64,000 nucleotides of DNA from Jeongeupia wiesaeckerbachi (lineage in GTDB: Bacteria; Pseudomonadota; Gammaproteobacteria; Burkholderiales; Chitinibacteraceae): NCBI RefSeq assembly GCF_050916355.1, contig NZ_CP136946.1:2542001-2606000 (forward strand). The letters are read 5' to 3'. The position numbers and the translations under genes were made by a program. The notes beneath the pieces are model-generated. The model searched no databases, was not told where the DNA came from, and worked only from the letters and a program-made list of their open reading frames with translations. Below, one piece after another: positions 44,643 to 53,088 of the stretch. Each line of letters opens with the position of its first letter. Within the stretch, counting starts at the first letter, position 1.

Positions 44643-45388
44643 CAGCCGCGATGGATTGCCAGCGGCCCGTTGGCCTGGCACACCGGCATCAGCTGGATAT
44701 TGTTGATGTTGACGTGTGCCGGCCGGCTAGCCGCCCAGTAGACGGTGTCGGCGATGTCGTCGGCGGTCAGCGGCTGAACGTTCTGGTACACCGCACCGGC
44801 CTTGGCGTCATCGCCATGGAAGCGCACATTGGAGAACTCGGTGCCGCCGGCCAGCCCGGGCTCGATATTGGTGACGCGCACCGGCGTGCCAAGCAGGTCG
44901 GCGCGCAGGTTGTAGCTGAGCTGGCGTACGAAGGCCTTGCTCGCCCCGTAGACGTTGCCGCCCGGATAGGGCCATTCGCCTGCGGTCGAGCCGAGGTTGA
45001 CGACGTGACCACGGCCGCGTTCGACCATGCCCGGCAACAGGGCACGGGTGCAGTAGACGAGGCCCTTGATGTTGGTGTCGATCATCCGGCCCCAGTCGTC
45101 GAGATCGGCGCGTTGCGCCGGTTCAAGCCCGAGTGCCAGTCCGGCGTTGTTGACCAGCAAATCGACGGCGGCAAAGTCGGCGGGCAGGGCGGCGAAGGCG
45201 CTGGCCACCGCGTCGCGGTCGGTGACGTCGAGCTGCAGCGGCAACAGTTTGGCACCCAGTTCCGCAGCCAGGGCGTTCAACCGGTCGATCCGCCGGCCCG
45301 CAGCGACGACCTGGTGGCCTTCGGCGACAAAACGGCGTGCGATGGCCTGACCGAATCCGGCGCTGGCACCGGTGACGACGACAATCAT
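44642..45388 (-). CDS. ydfG: NADP-dependent short-chain dehydrogenase, YdfG type (3-hydroxy acid dehydrogenase)
   Basis: This 248-residue classical SDR has the nucleotide motif VTGASAGFGQAIARRF, NNAG, and the catalytic Ser (GSTAGEWPYPGGNVYGASK) with YxxxK. The length, the TNIEPGLAGGTEFS segment and the C-terminus match YdfG, which oxidises serine, allo-threonine and other 3-hydroxy acids and also reduces malonic semialdehyde. AGGAG precedes the chosen ATG. It is convergent with the PL14 gene and divergent from hslR. Confidence 0.88.
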   Translation of the reverse strand: MIVVVTGASAGFGQAIARRFVAEGHQVVAAGRRIDRLNALAAELGAKLLPLQLDVTDRDAVASAFAALPADFAAVDLLVNNAGLALGLEPAQRADLDDWGRMIDTNIKGLVYCTRALLPGMVERGRGHVVNLGSTAGEWPYPGGNVYGASKAFVRQLSYNLRADLLGTPVRVTNIEPGLAGGTEFSNVRFHGDDAKAGAVYQNVQPLTADDIADTVYWAASRPAHVNINNIQLMPVCQANGPLAIHRG

Positions 45389-45545
45389 GGTGGTCTCCTG
45401 CTTGAACGGCTTTTTAGCGTGCACCATGCTGTGTGAGGCAGCAACAGACAATCACCGGTAATTTCGGCCAGCGCAGTTGCGGACACAGGGCAGGCGGATC
45501 GAACGCGTAGTACCATTCACCGCATCTCACGACGGTCTGGACATC

Positions 45546-45956
45546 ATGCCGGTACACGACGAGGCCGCGACCAAGGTCCGGCTGGACAAATGGCTCTGGG
45601 CGGCGCGCTTTTTCAAGACCCGTTCGATGGCCACCGAGGCGATCGACGCCGGTCACGTTCATCTGAACGGCGATCGCGCCAAGCCGGCGCGAACCGTCAA
45701 GATCGGTGATCGCCTGCGCGTACTGACCGCCCACGGCGAGTTCGAGCTGGCCGTTCAAGGTTTGTCCGACCGGCGCGGCCCGGCCGAAGTCGCCCGGACG
45801 CTGTACGCCGAAACACCCGACAGCGAGGCGAGGCGGGCGCAGCAGGCGCTGGATCGCGAGCTGGTGCCGACGTTCGAGCACCCGCTGTCCAAAGGCCGGC
45901 CGACCAAGAAATGGCGCCGGCAACTTCATGATTTCTCGCGCAAGCAGCAAGGCTGA
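45546..45956 (+). CDS. hslR: Hsp15, S4-domain RNA-binding heat-shock protein
   Basis: This 136-residue protein recycles free 50S subunits that carry nascent chains. The S4 domain opens it (VRLDKWLWAARFFKTRSMAT, AIDAGHVHLNGDRAKPARTV), and a basic C-terminal tail ends it (GRPTKKWRRQLHDFSRKQQG), as in Hsp15 (133 residues in E. coli). The chosen ATG (45546) begins nine residues before the S4 core; longer in-frame starts exist. The REC-REC-GGDEF gene follows after five bases. I found no clear sigma-32 site upstream. Confidence 0.9.
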   Translation: MPVHDEAATKVRLDKWLWAARFFKTRSMATEAIDAGHVHLNGDRAKPARTVKIGDRLRVLTAHGEFELAVQGLSDRRGPAEVARTLYAETPDSEARRAQQALDRELVPTFEHPLSKGRPTKKWRRQLHDFSRKQQG

Positions 45957-45961
45957 AACCG

Positions 45962-47224
45962 ATGGCTTCCGATACGCTCTCCGCACCGATTTATCTGCTG
46001 TGTCGCAATGGCGATTACGCCGCGACGGTCAGCCAGCAACTGGCGATGTTCGGCCTGCGTGCGATCGCCTGTGCCCGCGCCAGCGCGTTGCTCGCGGCGA
46101 TGCACGGCGAGGCGCCGCTGGCGGTGCTGGTCGACGAGGCAGGCTGCGAGGACATGACGCTGACGCAGGTGCTGCCGATGATCGCGCGGCTGAGCCAGGG
46201 GCCTCTGGTGTATCTGTCGCTACCGATGGCCGCGCAGGAACAGATCGAACTGGCCCGCGCCGGCGTGACCGATTTCCTGCCCAAGCCCTTCGATAGCCAC
46301 AGGCTGATCGACCAGATCGACCGGATGCTCGAGGCCCAGTCGCCGCAAGCGGCGAGGGTGCTGATCGTCGATGACTCGGAGACGCTGACCCACTGGGCGA
46401 GCAATGTGCTGACCATGGCCGGCATGCGCGTGCGCAGCGTCAAGAATCCGCTGAAGGTGCCGCAGCTGGTGGCGCTGGAAAAGCCCGAGCTGATCCTGCT
46501 CGACATGTATATGCCCGAATGCACCGGCGACGAGCTGGCCAAGGTGCTGCGGCAGAATCCGGCCTTCGACGGCATCCCGATCGTTTTCCTGTCGAGCGAA
46601 ACGCAGCGGGGCAGGCAGCTGTCGGCGCGGCGCATGGGCGGCGATGATTTCCTGGTGAAGAACAACGACCCCGACGAGCTGATCGACATCGTCGCGATGA
46701 TGGTCGACCGCTATCGCCGCCTGCGCGAACTGATGACGCGCGACAGCCTGACCCGGCTGTTGAACCATACCCACCTGATCGAACGGCTGCTGCAGGAAGT
46801 GGCGCGTGCGCACGAGACCGTGCGTCCGCTGGCGTTCGCGATGATCGACATCGATCATTTCAAGTCGGTCAACGACCGCTACGGCCATGCCGTGGGCGAC
46901 CGGGTGATCAAGAGCCTGGCGCGACTGCTGCGGCAGAGCTTTCCGGGGGCCGATCTCGTCGGCCGTTACGGCGGCGAGGAATTCTCGATCATCTTTCCCG
47001 ATGCATCGCTATTGCGCGCGGCGCAGCAGGTCGACGAGCTGCGGCAGCGTTTCAGCGAGCTTTGCCATTTCAGCGGCAACGGCGAACCGTTGACGATTTC
47101 GTTCAGTGCCGGCGTTGCACAATTGAGCAACGGCATGCAAACCGAACAACTGATTGAAACCGCCGATGCGGCGCTCTACCAGGCCAAGGCGGCCGGCCGC
47201 AACCAGGTCGGCCTGGCGCGCTAA
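45962..47224 (+). CDS. Response regulator diguanylate cyclase, REC-REC-GGDEF
   Basis: This 420-residue soluble protein has three domains. REC1 (about 8-125) keeps the phospho-acceptor-position Asp58 and Lys108 but has lost the N-terminal acidic pair (CRNGD), so it is probably not phosphorylated. REC2 (about 131-250) is complete, with Asp137/138, Asp181 in LILLDMYMPE and the conserved Lys in FLVKNND. The GGDEF domain has RYGGEEF and the MIDIDHFKSVNDRYGHAVGD motif, so it is likely active and controlled by REC2 phosphorylation. The layout resembles PleD but with the receiver roles apparently swapped. No histidine kinase is adjacent. Confidence 0.9.
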   Translation: MASDTLSAPIYLLCRNGDYAATVSQQLAMFGLRAIACARASALLAAMHGEAPLAVLVDEAGCEDMTLTQVLPMIARLSQGPLVYLSLPMAAQEQIELARAGVTDFLPKPFDSHRLIDQIDRMLEAQSPQAARVLIVDDSETLTHWASNVLTMAGMRVRSVKNPLKVPQLVALEKPELILLDMYMPECTGDELAKVLRQNPAFDGIPIVFLSSETQRGRQLSARRMGGDDFLVKNNDPDELIDIVAMMVDRYRRLRELMTRDSLTRLLNHTHLIERLLQEVARAHETVRPLAFAMIDIDHFKSVNDRYGHAVGDRVIKSLARLLRQSFPGADLVGRYGGEEFSIIFPDASLLRAAQQVDELRQRFSELCHFSGNGEPLTISFSAGVAQLSNGMQTEQLIETADAALYQAKAAGRNQVGLAR

Positions 47225-47238
47225 CAACAAGGAAGCCC

Positions 47239-49044
47239 ATGTCTGCACTGCACTACCGTATCCGCCCAGCCGATCTCGCCGGCCACTATTTCGATGTGAC
47301 GCTGACAATTGCCGAACCAGCTGCCGATGGCCAGATCGTCTGGTTGCCGGTGTGGATCCCCGGCAGTTACCTGATTCGGGAGTTTGCGCGGAACATCACC
47401 GAAATGGCCGCATACAGCGGCAAAAAACCGGTTGAACTGCGCAAACTGGACAAGCACCGCTGGCAGGCCGTAGCGGTGGCCGGACCGCTGGTGATCGAAT
47501 ACCGTGTGTACGCCTTCGATCTGTCGGTGCGCGGTGCTTATCTGGACGACACGCGCGGCTTCTTCAACGGCACCAGCGTTTTCGTCGCCGTGGCCGGCCA
47601 GGAGTCGCAGCCGTGCGACGTCGATATCGCCACGCCACGCGGTGATGCGGGCAAGCGCTGGCGCGTGGCGACGACGCTGCCGGCGGTGAAGCTCAAGGAC
47701 GGCGGCTTCGGACGCTATCGCGCACGCGATTACGACGAGCTGATCGATCACCCGGTCGAGCTTGGTACCTTCGATACGGACAGCTTCAAGGCCTGCGGCA
47801 TACCGCATGAAATCGTCATTGCAGGCCGGCACCGGACCGATTTCAAACAGCTGAAGAAAGACCTGAAGAAAATCTGCGAAGCGCAGATTCGCCTGTTCGG
47901 CGAGCCGGCACCGTTCGATCGCTACCTGTTCATGACTATGGTGACCGGCGACGGCTATGGCGGGCTCGAGCACCGCGCCTCGACCGCGCTGATCACCAGC
48001 CGCCCGGATTTGCCGCTGGCGCACGAGACCGAACGTAAGACCGGTTATATCCAGTATCTCGGGCTGTGCAGCCACGAGTACTTCCACAGCTGGAACGTCA
48101 AGCGGATCAAACCGGCGGCATATGCACCGTATCCGCTCGATCGCGAAGCCTACACCCGGCTGTTGTGGGCGTTCGAGGGCATCACCTCGTACTACGACGA
48201 CCTGATGCTGCTGCGCGCCGGCATCCTGACGCCGCAACAGTATCTGGATTTGCTGGCACAGACGCTGACCGGCGTCGAACGGGCGCCGGGGCGCAAACGG
48301 CAGACGCTGGAAGACGCCAGCCTCGATGCCTGGGTCAAGTACTACCGGCAGGACGAAAACAGCCCCAATGCGCTGGTCAGCTACTACACCAAGGGCGCGC
48401 TGGCGGCCTTGTGCCTCGACCTGACCATCCGGCAGCGGACCGACGGCGCGAAGAGCCTCGACGACGTCATGCGGACGCTGTGGCAACGCTTCGGCCGCGA
48501 CTTCGACCGGAATGGCATCGGGGTCGGTGAAACCGAATGGGAGGCCGTTGCCAGCGAAGTGGCAGGATTCGATCTCAAGGCCTTTTTCGATCGGGCCCTG
48601 CGTTCGACCGATGACTTGCCGGCGGCCGAGCTGCTCGACGCATTCGGTGTCGACGTACAACTGCGACCGCCACTGGGCGGCAGCGACAAGGGCGGCTGGC
48701 GCACCGGCACGATTACCGCCGGCATCAGCATCGGCGCCCGTGTGGCTGCCGATCCGGCCGGGATCAAGCTGACCCAGGTCTTCGATGGTGGCGCGGCCAG
48801 GTCCGCGGGGCTGGCGGCCGGCGATGTGCTGGTCGCTTTCGACGGGTTGCGCGTCAACGCGGCCAGCTTTGACGGCGTGCTGGCCGGCTATCCGGCTGGC
48901 GCCAAGGTGCATGTCCACGCCTTCCGGCGCGACGAGCTGATCGAGCGGAGCCTGCAACTGCAGCTTGCCCTGACCGATACCTGGGGGCTCAGGCTGCGGG
49001 ATGCGGGGGGGAATCCTTTGCGCCTTGCTTGGCTGGATGAATAA
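47239..49044 (+). CDS. M61-family metallopeptidase with PDZ domain
   Basis: The 601-residue protein belongs to the glycyl-aminopeptidase-like M61 family. The N-terminal beta domain (1-170) precedes a catalytic region with HEYFH in SHEYFHSWNVKRIKP and the downstream Glu in LLWAFEGITSYYDD. A PDZ domain lies near the C-terminus (about 500-590; FDGGAARSAGLAAGDVLVAF). There is no signal peptide, so it is probably cytoplasmic. AAGGA precedes the ATG, 14 bases after the GGDEF stop. Confidence 0.92.
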   Translation: MSALHYRIRPADLAGHYFDVTLTIAEPAADGQIVWLPVWIPGSYLIREFARNITEMAAYSGKKPVELRKLDKHRWQAVAVAGPLVIEYRVYAFDLSVRGAYLDDTRGFFNGTSVFVAVAGQESQPCDVDIATPRGDAGKRWRVATTLPAVKLKDGGFGRYRARDYDELIDHPVELGTFDTDSFKACGIPHEIVIAGRHRTDFKQLKKDLKKICEAQIRLFGEPAPFDRYLFMTMVTGDGYGGLEHRASTALITSRPDLPLAHETERKTGYIQYLGLCSHEYFHSWNVKRIKPAAYAPYPLDREAYTRLLWAFEGITSYYDDLMLLRAGILTPQQYLDLLAQTLTGVERAPGRKRQTLEDASLDAWVKYYRQDENSPNALVSYYTKGALAALCLDLTIRQRTDGAKSLDDVMRTLWQRFGRDFDRNGIGVGETEWEAVASEVAGFDLKAFFDRALRSTDDLPAAELLDAFGVDVQLRPPLGGSDKGGWRTGTITAGISIGARVAADPAGIKLTQVFDGGAARSAGLAAGDVLVAFDGLRVNAASFDGVLAGYPAGAKVHVHAFRRDELIERSLQLQLALTDTWGLRLRDAGGNPLRLAWLDE

Positions 49045-49111
49045 ATTAAGTTTTTGGTAAGTTTGTGTGGGCTTGTGTAAATTGAATGAGTAGCCCAACA
49101 CGGACGTCCGC

Positions 49112-51226
49112 ATGTATCTGCCCCTGCCCGGATCGGGCTGGCTTTTCAGCTTGCGAAACCGGATGCTGCTTGTATTTCTGTTGATCACCATGATCATCAG
49201 TGGTGCAGGTGCAACTTATGTCTATTGGCTCAAGGCGTCTGCCATCCGGGCCGAAGTCGACGGTCGGCTGCGTGCAGCGGCAGCCGCCGCCGAGCCGCTG
49301 CTGCCGCCGAGTCTGGTTTCGCAGAATGTGCTGCTCGACGACGCGCAGCATGACCCAGTCCAATCCCGTTTTGCCATCGAGCGCTATTGCCTGCAGGCCG
49401 GCATCGATGGCTTGGGCTTTTACGTCTTCGACCGCGACACGCCGCGCTGGGTTGCTGGCGCGACCATCAACGCCTTCGCGCAAGGACGGATCCCGATCGA
49501 ACTGCTTGCCCCGGCGCGGACCGGTGGCAAGGTCCAGGTGCTCGAAGCACGGATCCAGGGGCGATCGGCCCGCGTACTTTTTGTTCCCGGCCCGCTCAAC
49601 AGTGCCAGTCGTTACATCATTGCAGTCACGGTTGCAGACGAGGGCTTCAACCAGGCTTTGCAGCAAGCCAGAATCGAGGTCGCCATTGGCGGCGGGGCGC
49701 TGCTGCTGACCGGGCTGCTGCTGTCCTGCTTGCTGGCACGCTGGCTGGCCGCGCCGATGACACAGATGCTCGCTGCGGTTCGGCGCATGCGGGGTGGCGA
49801 TTACAGCACGCGGCTGCGTTTCAAGGGCCGCGGTGAACTCGGCGAGCTGGCGAGCAATTTCAATGCGATGAGCGAAGCGGTTGCCGAGCGGCAAAGGCTG
49901 ATCCTGCGTCAGGCATTCGAAGATGGACTGACCGGCTTGCCCAACCGGAGCCGCATGCTCGAGCTGATGCAGACGCAGATCGTGACCGACGGCACACCGT
50001 TCGTCGTGCTGCTGATCGACATCAACCAGTTCAAGTACGTCAATGATTACCTCGGCTATCAGACCGGTGACGCAATGCTGGTGGCGCTTGCCAAGCGCCT
50101 GTCGGGCCTGATGCATCTGCGTGGCGAATTGTGCGCGCGGCTACCCGGCGACGAGTTTGCCCTGCTCTTCCCCAATGCGCTGATCGGTAGTCTGCCGCGA
50201 TTGCTGGCGCGGCTGGAGTCCGCGCTGGTCGACCCGGTGATCATCAGCGGCCAGCGTCTCGATCTGAGCGTCGGGATCGGCGTTGCAGCTTACCCGGAGC
50301 ACGGCGAGAGCGCGGAGTTGCTGTTGCGCCACGCCGAAGTGGCAATGTATCTCGCCAAGCGCGACCATGCCGCATACGCGGTCTATTGCACCGAAACCGA
50401 AACGCACCGCCGCAACCGGACGGCCTTGCTCGCCGATCTGCGCGAGGCAATCGAAGGCGGCCAGCTGCGCGTGCATTATCAGCCCAAGGCCTTGCTGCGC
50501 GACGGATCGGTCAGCAAGGCCGAAGCGCTGGTGCGCTGGGCGCATCCCGAACGGGGCTGGATCGGTCCGGACGAGTTCATTCCGTTTGCCGAACAGACGG
50601 GGCGGTTGCGGGCGATCACGCATTGGGTCGTCGATAGTGTGACCAGTCAGCTGGCGCGCTGGCGTGAGGGAGGACTGACCCTGTGCATTGCGGTGAATGT
50701 CGGCATGAGCGACGTCGAGGACGATAGCTTCGTCGCCTTTGTCGACCGGGCTTTGCGGCGTCATGGCATCGACCCGGCGCAGCTCAGCCTCGAGATCACC
50801 GAAACCGGCATGATGCACCGGCCGAAACAATTGCTCACCAATCTGGACCGACTGCGCCAGCTCGGTGTGCAGCTGTCGATCGATGACTTCGGCAACGGTT
50901 ATTCGTCGTTTGGCTATCTGGCGCAGATGCCGGTACACGAGCTGAAAATCGACCGGACCTTCATCGAGCGGCTCGAGCACAACTTCGAGAATGTCTCCAT
51001 CGTGCGCTCGATCATCGAACTCGGTCACATCCTCGGCCTTGATGTGGTTGCTGAAGGGGTGGAAACGCCGGCGACCTGGCAGGCGCTGGCGGTGATGGGC
51101 TGCGACGAGGCGCAAGGCTATCTGATCGCCAAGCCGATGCCCGCCGACGAGCTGACGCGCTGGCTGGAAAAGGGCTTCGACGTGCCACCGCGGGTGCCAA
51201 ATATGGCGCCGGTGCTGTCGTCCTGA
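49112..51226 (+). CDS. Membrane GGDEF-EAL protein (probable c-di-GMP phosphodiesterase)
   Basis: This 704-residue protein has a membrane helix (about 18-39), a periplasmic domain of about 150 residues, a second helix (about 193-215), a HAMP domain (LAAPMTQMLAAVRRMRGGDY), then GGDEF and EAL. The GGDEF active site reads LPGDEF rather than GGDEF, and the substrate-loop sequence is altered (LIDINQFKYVNDYLGYQTGD), so cyclase activity is doubtful. The EAL domain is complete (EALVRW, the VNV Asn, LEITETG, DDFGNGYSS, LKIDRTF, AEGVET), suggesting a phosphodiesterase with a regulatory GTP-binding GGDEF. A possible promoter TTGGTA-18-TAAATT (49054-49083) precedes it. Confidence 0.92.
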   Translation: MYLPLPGSGWLFSLRNRMLLVFLLITMIISGAGATYVYWLKASAIRAEVDGRLRAAAAAAEPLLPPSLVSQNVLLDDAQHDPVQSRFAIERYCLQAGIDGLGFYVFDRDTPRWVAGATINAFAQGRIPIELLAPARTGGKVQVLEARIQGRSARVLFVPGPLNSASRYIIAVTVADEGFNQALQQARIEVAIGGGALLLTGLLLSCLLARWLAAPMTQMLAAVRRMRGGDYSTRLRFKGRGELGELASNFNAMSEAVAERQRLILRQAFEDGLTGLPNRSRMLELMQTQIVTDGTPFVVLLIDINQFKYVNDYLGYQTGDAMLVALAKRLSGLMHLRGELCARLPGDEFALLFPNALIGSLPRLLARLESALVDPVIISGQRLDLSVGIGVAAYPEHGESAELLLRHAEVAMYLAKRDHAAYAVYCTETETHRRNRTALLADLREAIEGGQLRVHYQPKALLRDGSVSKAEALVRWAHPERGWIGPDEFIPFAEQTGRLRAITHWVVDSVTSQLARWREGGLTLCIAVNVGMSDVEDDSFVAFVDRALRRHGIDPAQLSLEITETGMMHRPKQLLTNLDRLRQLGVQLSIDDFGNGYSSFGYLAQMPVHELKIDRTFIERLEHNFENVSIVRSIIELGHILGLDVVAEGVETPATWQALAVMGCDEAQGYLIAKPMPADELTRWLEKGFDVPPRVPNMAPVLSS

Positions 51227-51263
51227 GCGTCGGCTGGCGCCCGTAGACCGACTTCCAGAATAG

Positions 51264-51303
51264 GTCTAGACGTCACAACCTCGTAATAAGTGCTGCCTAG
51301 AAT
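51264..51303 (+). promoter_or_regulatory. phn promoter/operator P1 (GTCTAGAC box and CTAGA box)
   Basis: GTCTAGAC (51264-51271) is followed by CGTAATA (51282-51288) and CTAGA (51297-51301), the last within a -10-like TAGAAT (51298-51303). The same three elements with identical spacing occur at 52452-52491. The GTCTAGAC box fits the GTNTANAC consensus of HutC-type GntR regulators, to which PhnR belongs. There is no convincing -35, so the site may be for activation or for repression over the -10 and -35 regions. Confidence 0.6.
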
Positions 51304-51347
51304 CCGCTGCGATTTCCCTCTCACTGGATCGCACAAGGATCGCAGCC

Positions 51348-52364
51348 ATGAAACTCGTCAACCGTATCGCTTTCGGCCTTGCCTGCGTATTTGCCGGCAC
51401 CGCTTTCGCCGATACCACGCTCACCGTGTACACCGCGCTGGAGGCCGATCAGCTCAAGGCCTATCAGCAGAAGTTCGAGGAAGAGAACCCGGGCATCAAG
51501 ATCAAGTGGGTGCGCGATTCGACCGGCATCATCACCGCCAAACTGCTGGCCGAAAAAGCCAGCCCGCAGGCCGATGTCGTGATGGGCGTCGCCGCCAGCT
51601 CGCTGCTGGTGCTCGAGAAGGAAGGGATGCTGCAGGGCTACGCGCCGAAGGGCGTCGACAAGCTGTCCAAGGCCTATGTCGATCCGTCCAGCCCGCCGTC
51701 GTGGGTCGGGATGGACGTTTGGGGCGCGACGATCTGTTTCAATACCGTCGAAGCCGCCAAGCTTGGGCTGAAGAAGCCGGAAAGCTGGAACGACCTGACC
51801 AAGCCTGAGTACAAGGGCAAGATCGTCATGCCGAACCCGGCGTCGAGCGGCACCGGCTACTTCGACGTTTCGGCATGGCTCAAGGTCTTCGGCGAGAAGG
51901 ACGGCTGGGCCTATATGGACAAGTTGCACGACAACATTGCCCAGTACACGCACTCGGGCTCCAAGCCGTGCAAACAGGCGGCAGCCGGCGAGTTCCCGAT
52001 CGGCATTTCGTTCGAGTACCGTGCGGCCAAGCTCAAGGAAGGCGGCGCGCCGATCGATCTCGTGTTCCCGAAGGAAGGCCTGGGCTGGGACGTCGAAGCC
52101 ACGGCGATCATGAAGGGCACCAAGCACGTCGAGGCGGCGAGGAAGCTCGCCGACTGGTCGGCATCGCGCTCGGCCAACGAGCTGTACGAAAAGAACTTCG
52201 CCATCGTCGCCATGCCGGGCGTGGCCAAGAAAAACGAGCACATTCCGGCCAACTACGAGCAACTGCTGATCAAGCAGGATCTGAAATGGTCGGCGAACAA
52301 TCGCGACAAGATCCTTGCCGAATGGACCAAGCGTTACGACGCCAAATCCGAGCCGAAGAAGTAA
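51348..52364 (+). CDS. phnS: Periplasmic 2-aminoethylphosphonate-binding protein of an ABC importer
   Basis: This 338-residue family 1-type binding protein has a signal peptide cut after GTAFA. Motifs LTVYTALEADQLKAYQQKFE, MGVAASSLLVLEKEG and ISFEYRAAKLKEGGAPIDLV match the iron/AEP-binding clade (PhnS-like). AAGGATC precedes the ATG. The rest of the importer (ATPase, fused permease) and the AEP-degrading enzymes follow within 7 kb, which makes AEP the likely ligand. It forms its own transcription unit, with promoter P1 upstream and a hairpin at 52381-52408. Confidence 0.88.
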   Translation: MKLVNRIAFGLACVFAGTAFADTTLTVYTALEADQLKAYQQKFEEENPGIKIKWVRDSTGIITAKLLAEKASPQADVVMGVAASSLLVLEKEGMLQGYAPKGVDKLSKAYVDPSSPPSWVGMDVWGATICFNTVEAAKLGLKKPESWNDLTKPEYKGKIVMPNPASSGTGYFDVSAWLKVFGEKDGWAYMDKLHDNIAQYTHSGSKPCKQAAAGEFPIGISFEYRAAKLKEGGAPIDLVFPKEGLGWDVEATAIMKGTKHVEAARKLADWSASRSANELYEKNFAIVAMPGVAKKNEHIPANYEQLLIKQDLKWSANNRDKILAEWTKRYDAKSEPKK

Positions 52365-52380
52365 GCAGCGCTTCATTTGC

Positions 52381-52408
52381 CAAACAGCCCCGCACGCGGG
52401 GCTGTTTG
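52381..52408 (+). terminator. Hairpin after phnS, probable (partial) terminator
   Basis: CAAACAGCCCCGC and GCGGGGCTGTTTG pair perfectly over 13 bases with AC between. The stem ends in TTTG rather than a long T-run, so some read-through to the next unit is likely; binding proteins are often made in excess by such attenuation. Confidence 0.7.
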
Positions 52409-52451
52409 CATTCCGGCGTGCGCTGCGCCTCGCCAAGTGCCCGCCAAAGTC

Positions 52452-52491
52452 GTCTAGACGTCATGGGTACGTAATACAAGCCATCTAGAGT
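52452..52491 (+). promoter_or_regulatory. phn promoter/operator P2 (same layout as P1)
   Basis: GTCTAGAC at 52452-52459, CGTAATA at 52470-52476 and CTAGA at 52485-52489 lie at exactly the same offsets (+18 and +33) as in P1; 27 of the 40 aligned bases are identical, concentrated in these boxes. TAGAGT (52486-52491) is the matching -10 candidate, placing the transcript start near 52498. That argues for translation of the next gene from the ATG at 52522. Confidence 0.6.
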
Positions 52492-52521
52492 GGCGCCATG
52501 TCAAAACCGGACGGAAACACC

Positions 52522-53088
52522 ATGATCCTGGATTGGTCTGGGCTGGAAAGCCTGTTGCGCGACGCAGGCCATTCGCTGTACGGCGGCGAGGCCATCAGCC
52601 AGCTCGAACACGCCTTGCAAAGCGCCGAGTGCGCCGAGCGCGACGGGGCCCCGGCGGCGCTGATCACCGCCGCCCTGCTGCACGACGTCGGCCATCTGGT
52701 GGCCGGGCAGGGGGACGACGACCTCGCCGATGGGATCGACGATCGTCACGAGCAGACTGGGGTTGCCGCACTGCGCGAACTGTTTGGCGATGACGTGCTG
52801 GCGCCGATCGCGCTGCATGTCACGGCCAAGCGCTATCTGTGCGGGGTCGAGCCGGGCTATCTGGCGGATCTGTCGGAAGCGTCGCGCCTGTCGCTGGCGC
52901 TGCAGGGCGGGGTGATGGCTGAACCGGAGGCCGAACGCTTCGGCCGCAACCCGCATGCCGTCGCCGCGATCGCGCTGCGGCGCTGGGATGATGAGGCCAA
53001 GGTGGTCGGCAAGACGACGCCGGGCCTGGACCACTATCTGACGATTGCCCGCCGCGCCGCGCATACGCGGGCCGGAGCACTGCAATGA
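52522..53088 (+). CDS. HD-domain phosphonate oxygenase, PhnZ-like
   Basis: This is a 188-residue HD protein of the phosphonate-degradation type. With the start at 52522, the diiron-site residues of PhnZ are all present: Tyr20 and Glu23 (YGGE), His30 (QLEH), His54-Asp55 (LLHDVGH), His76 (DRHE), His99, Lys103 (HVTAKRY) and Asp156 (RRWDD). PhnZ oxidatively splits (R)-1-hydroxy-AEP to glycine and phosphate. The PhnY hydroxylase that normally supplies this substrate is absent from the window. Ribosome site ACGGAAA fits the 52522 start; an ATG at 52498 would coincide with the predicted transcript start. It overlaps the ATPase gene by four bases. Confidence 0.85.
   Translation: MILDWSGLESLLRDAGHSLYGGEAISQLEHALQSAECAERDGAPAALITAALLHDVGHLVAGQGDDDLADGIDDRHEQTGVAALRELFGDDVLAPIALHVTAKRYLCGVEPGYLADLSEASRLSLALQGGVMAEPEAERFGRNPHAVAAIALRRWDDEAKVVGKTTPGLDHYLTIARRAAHTRAGALQ

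Noticed and set aside
47221..49197. Long minus-strand frame opposite the M61 peptidase
   Set aside because: Antisense shadow; the plus strand has HEYFH and PDZ motifs.
52498..52521. Start of the PhnZ-like gene at 52498
   Set aside because: It would coincide with the predicted transcript start and lacks a ribosome site; the ATG at 52522 has ACGGAAA upstream and aligns with the PhnZ N-terminus.
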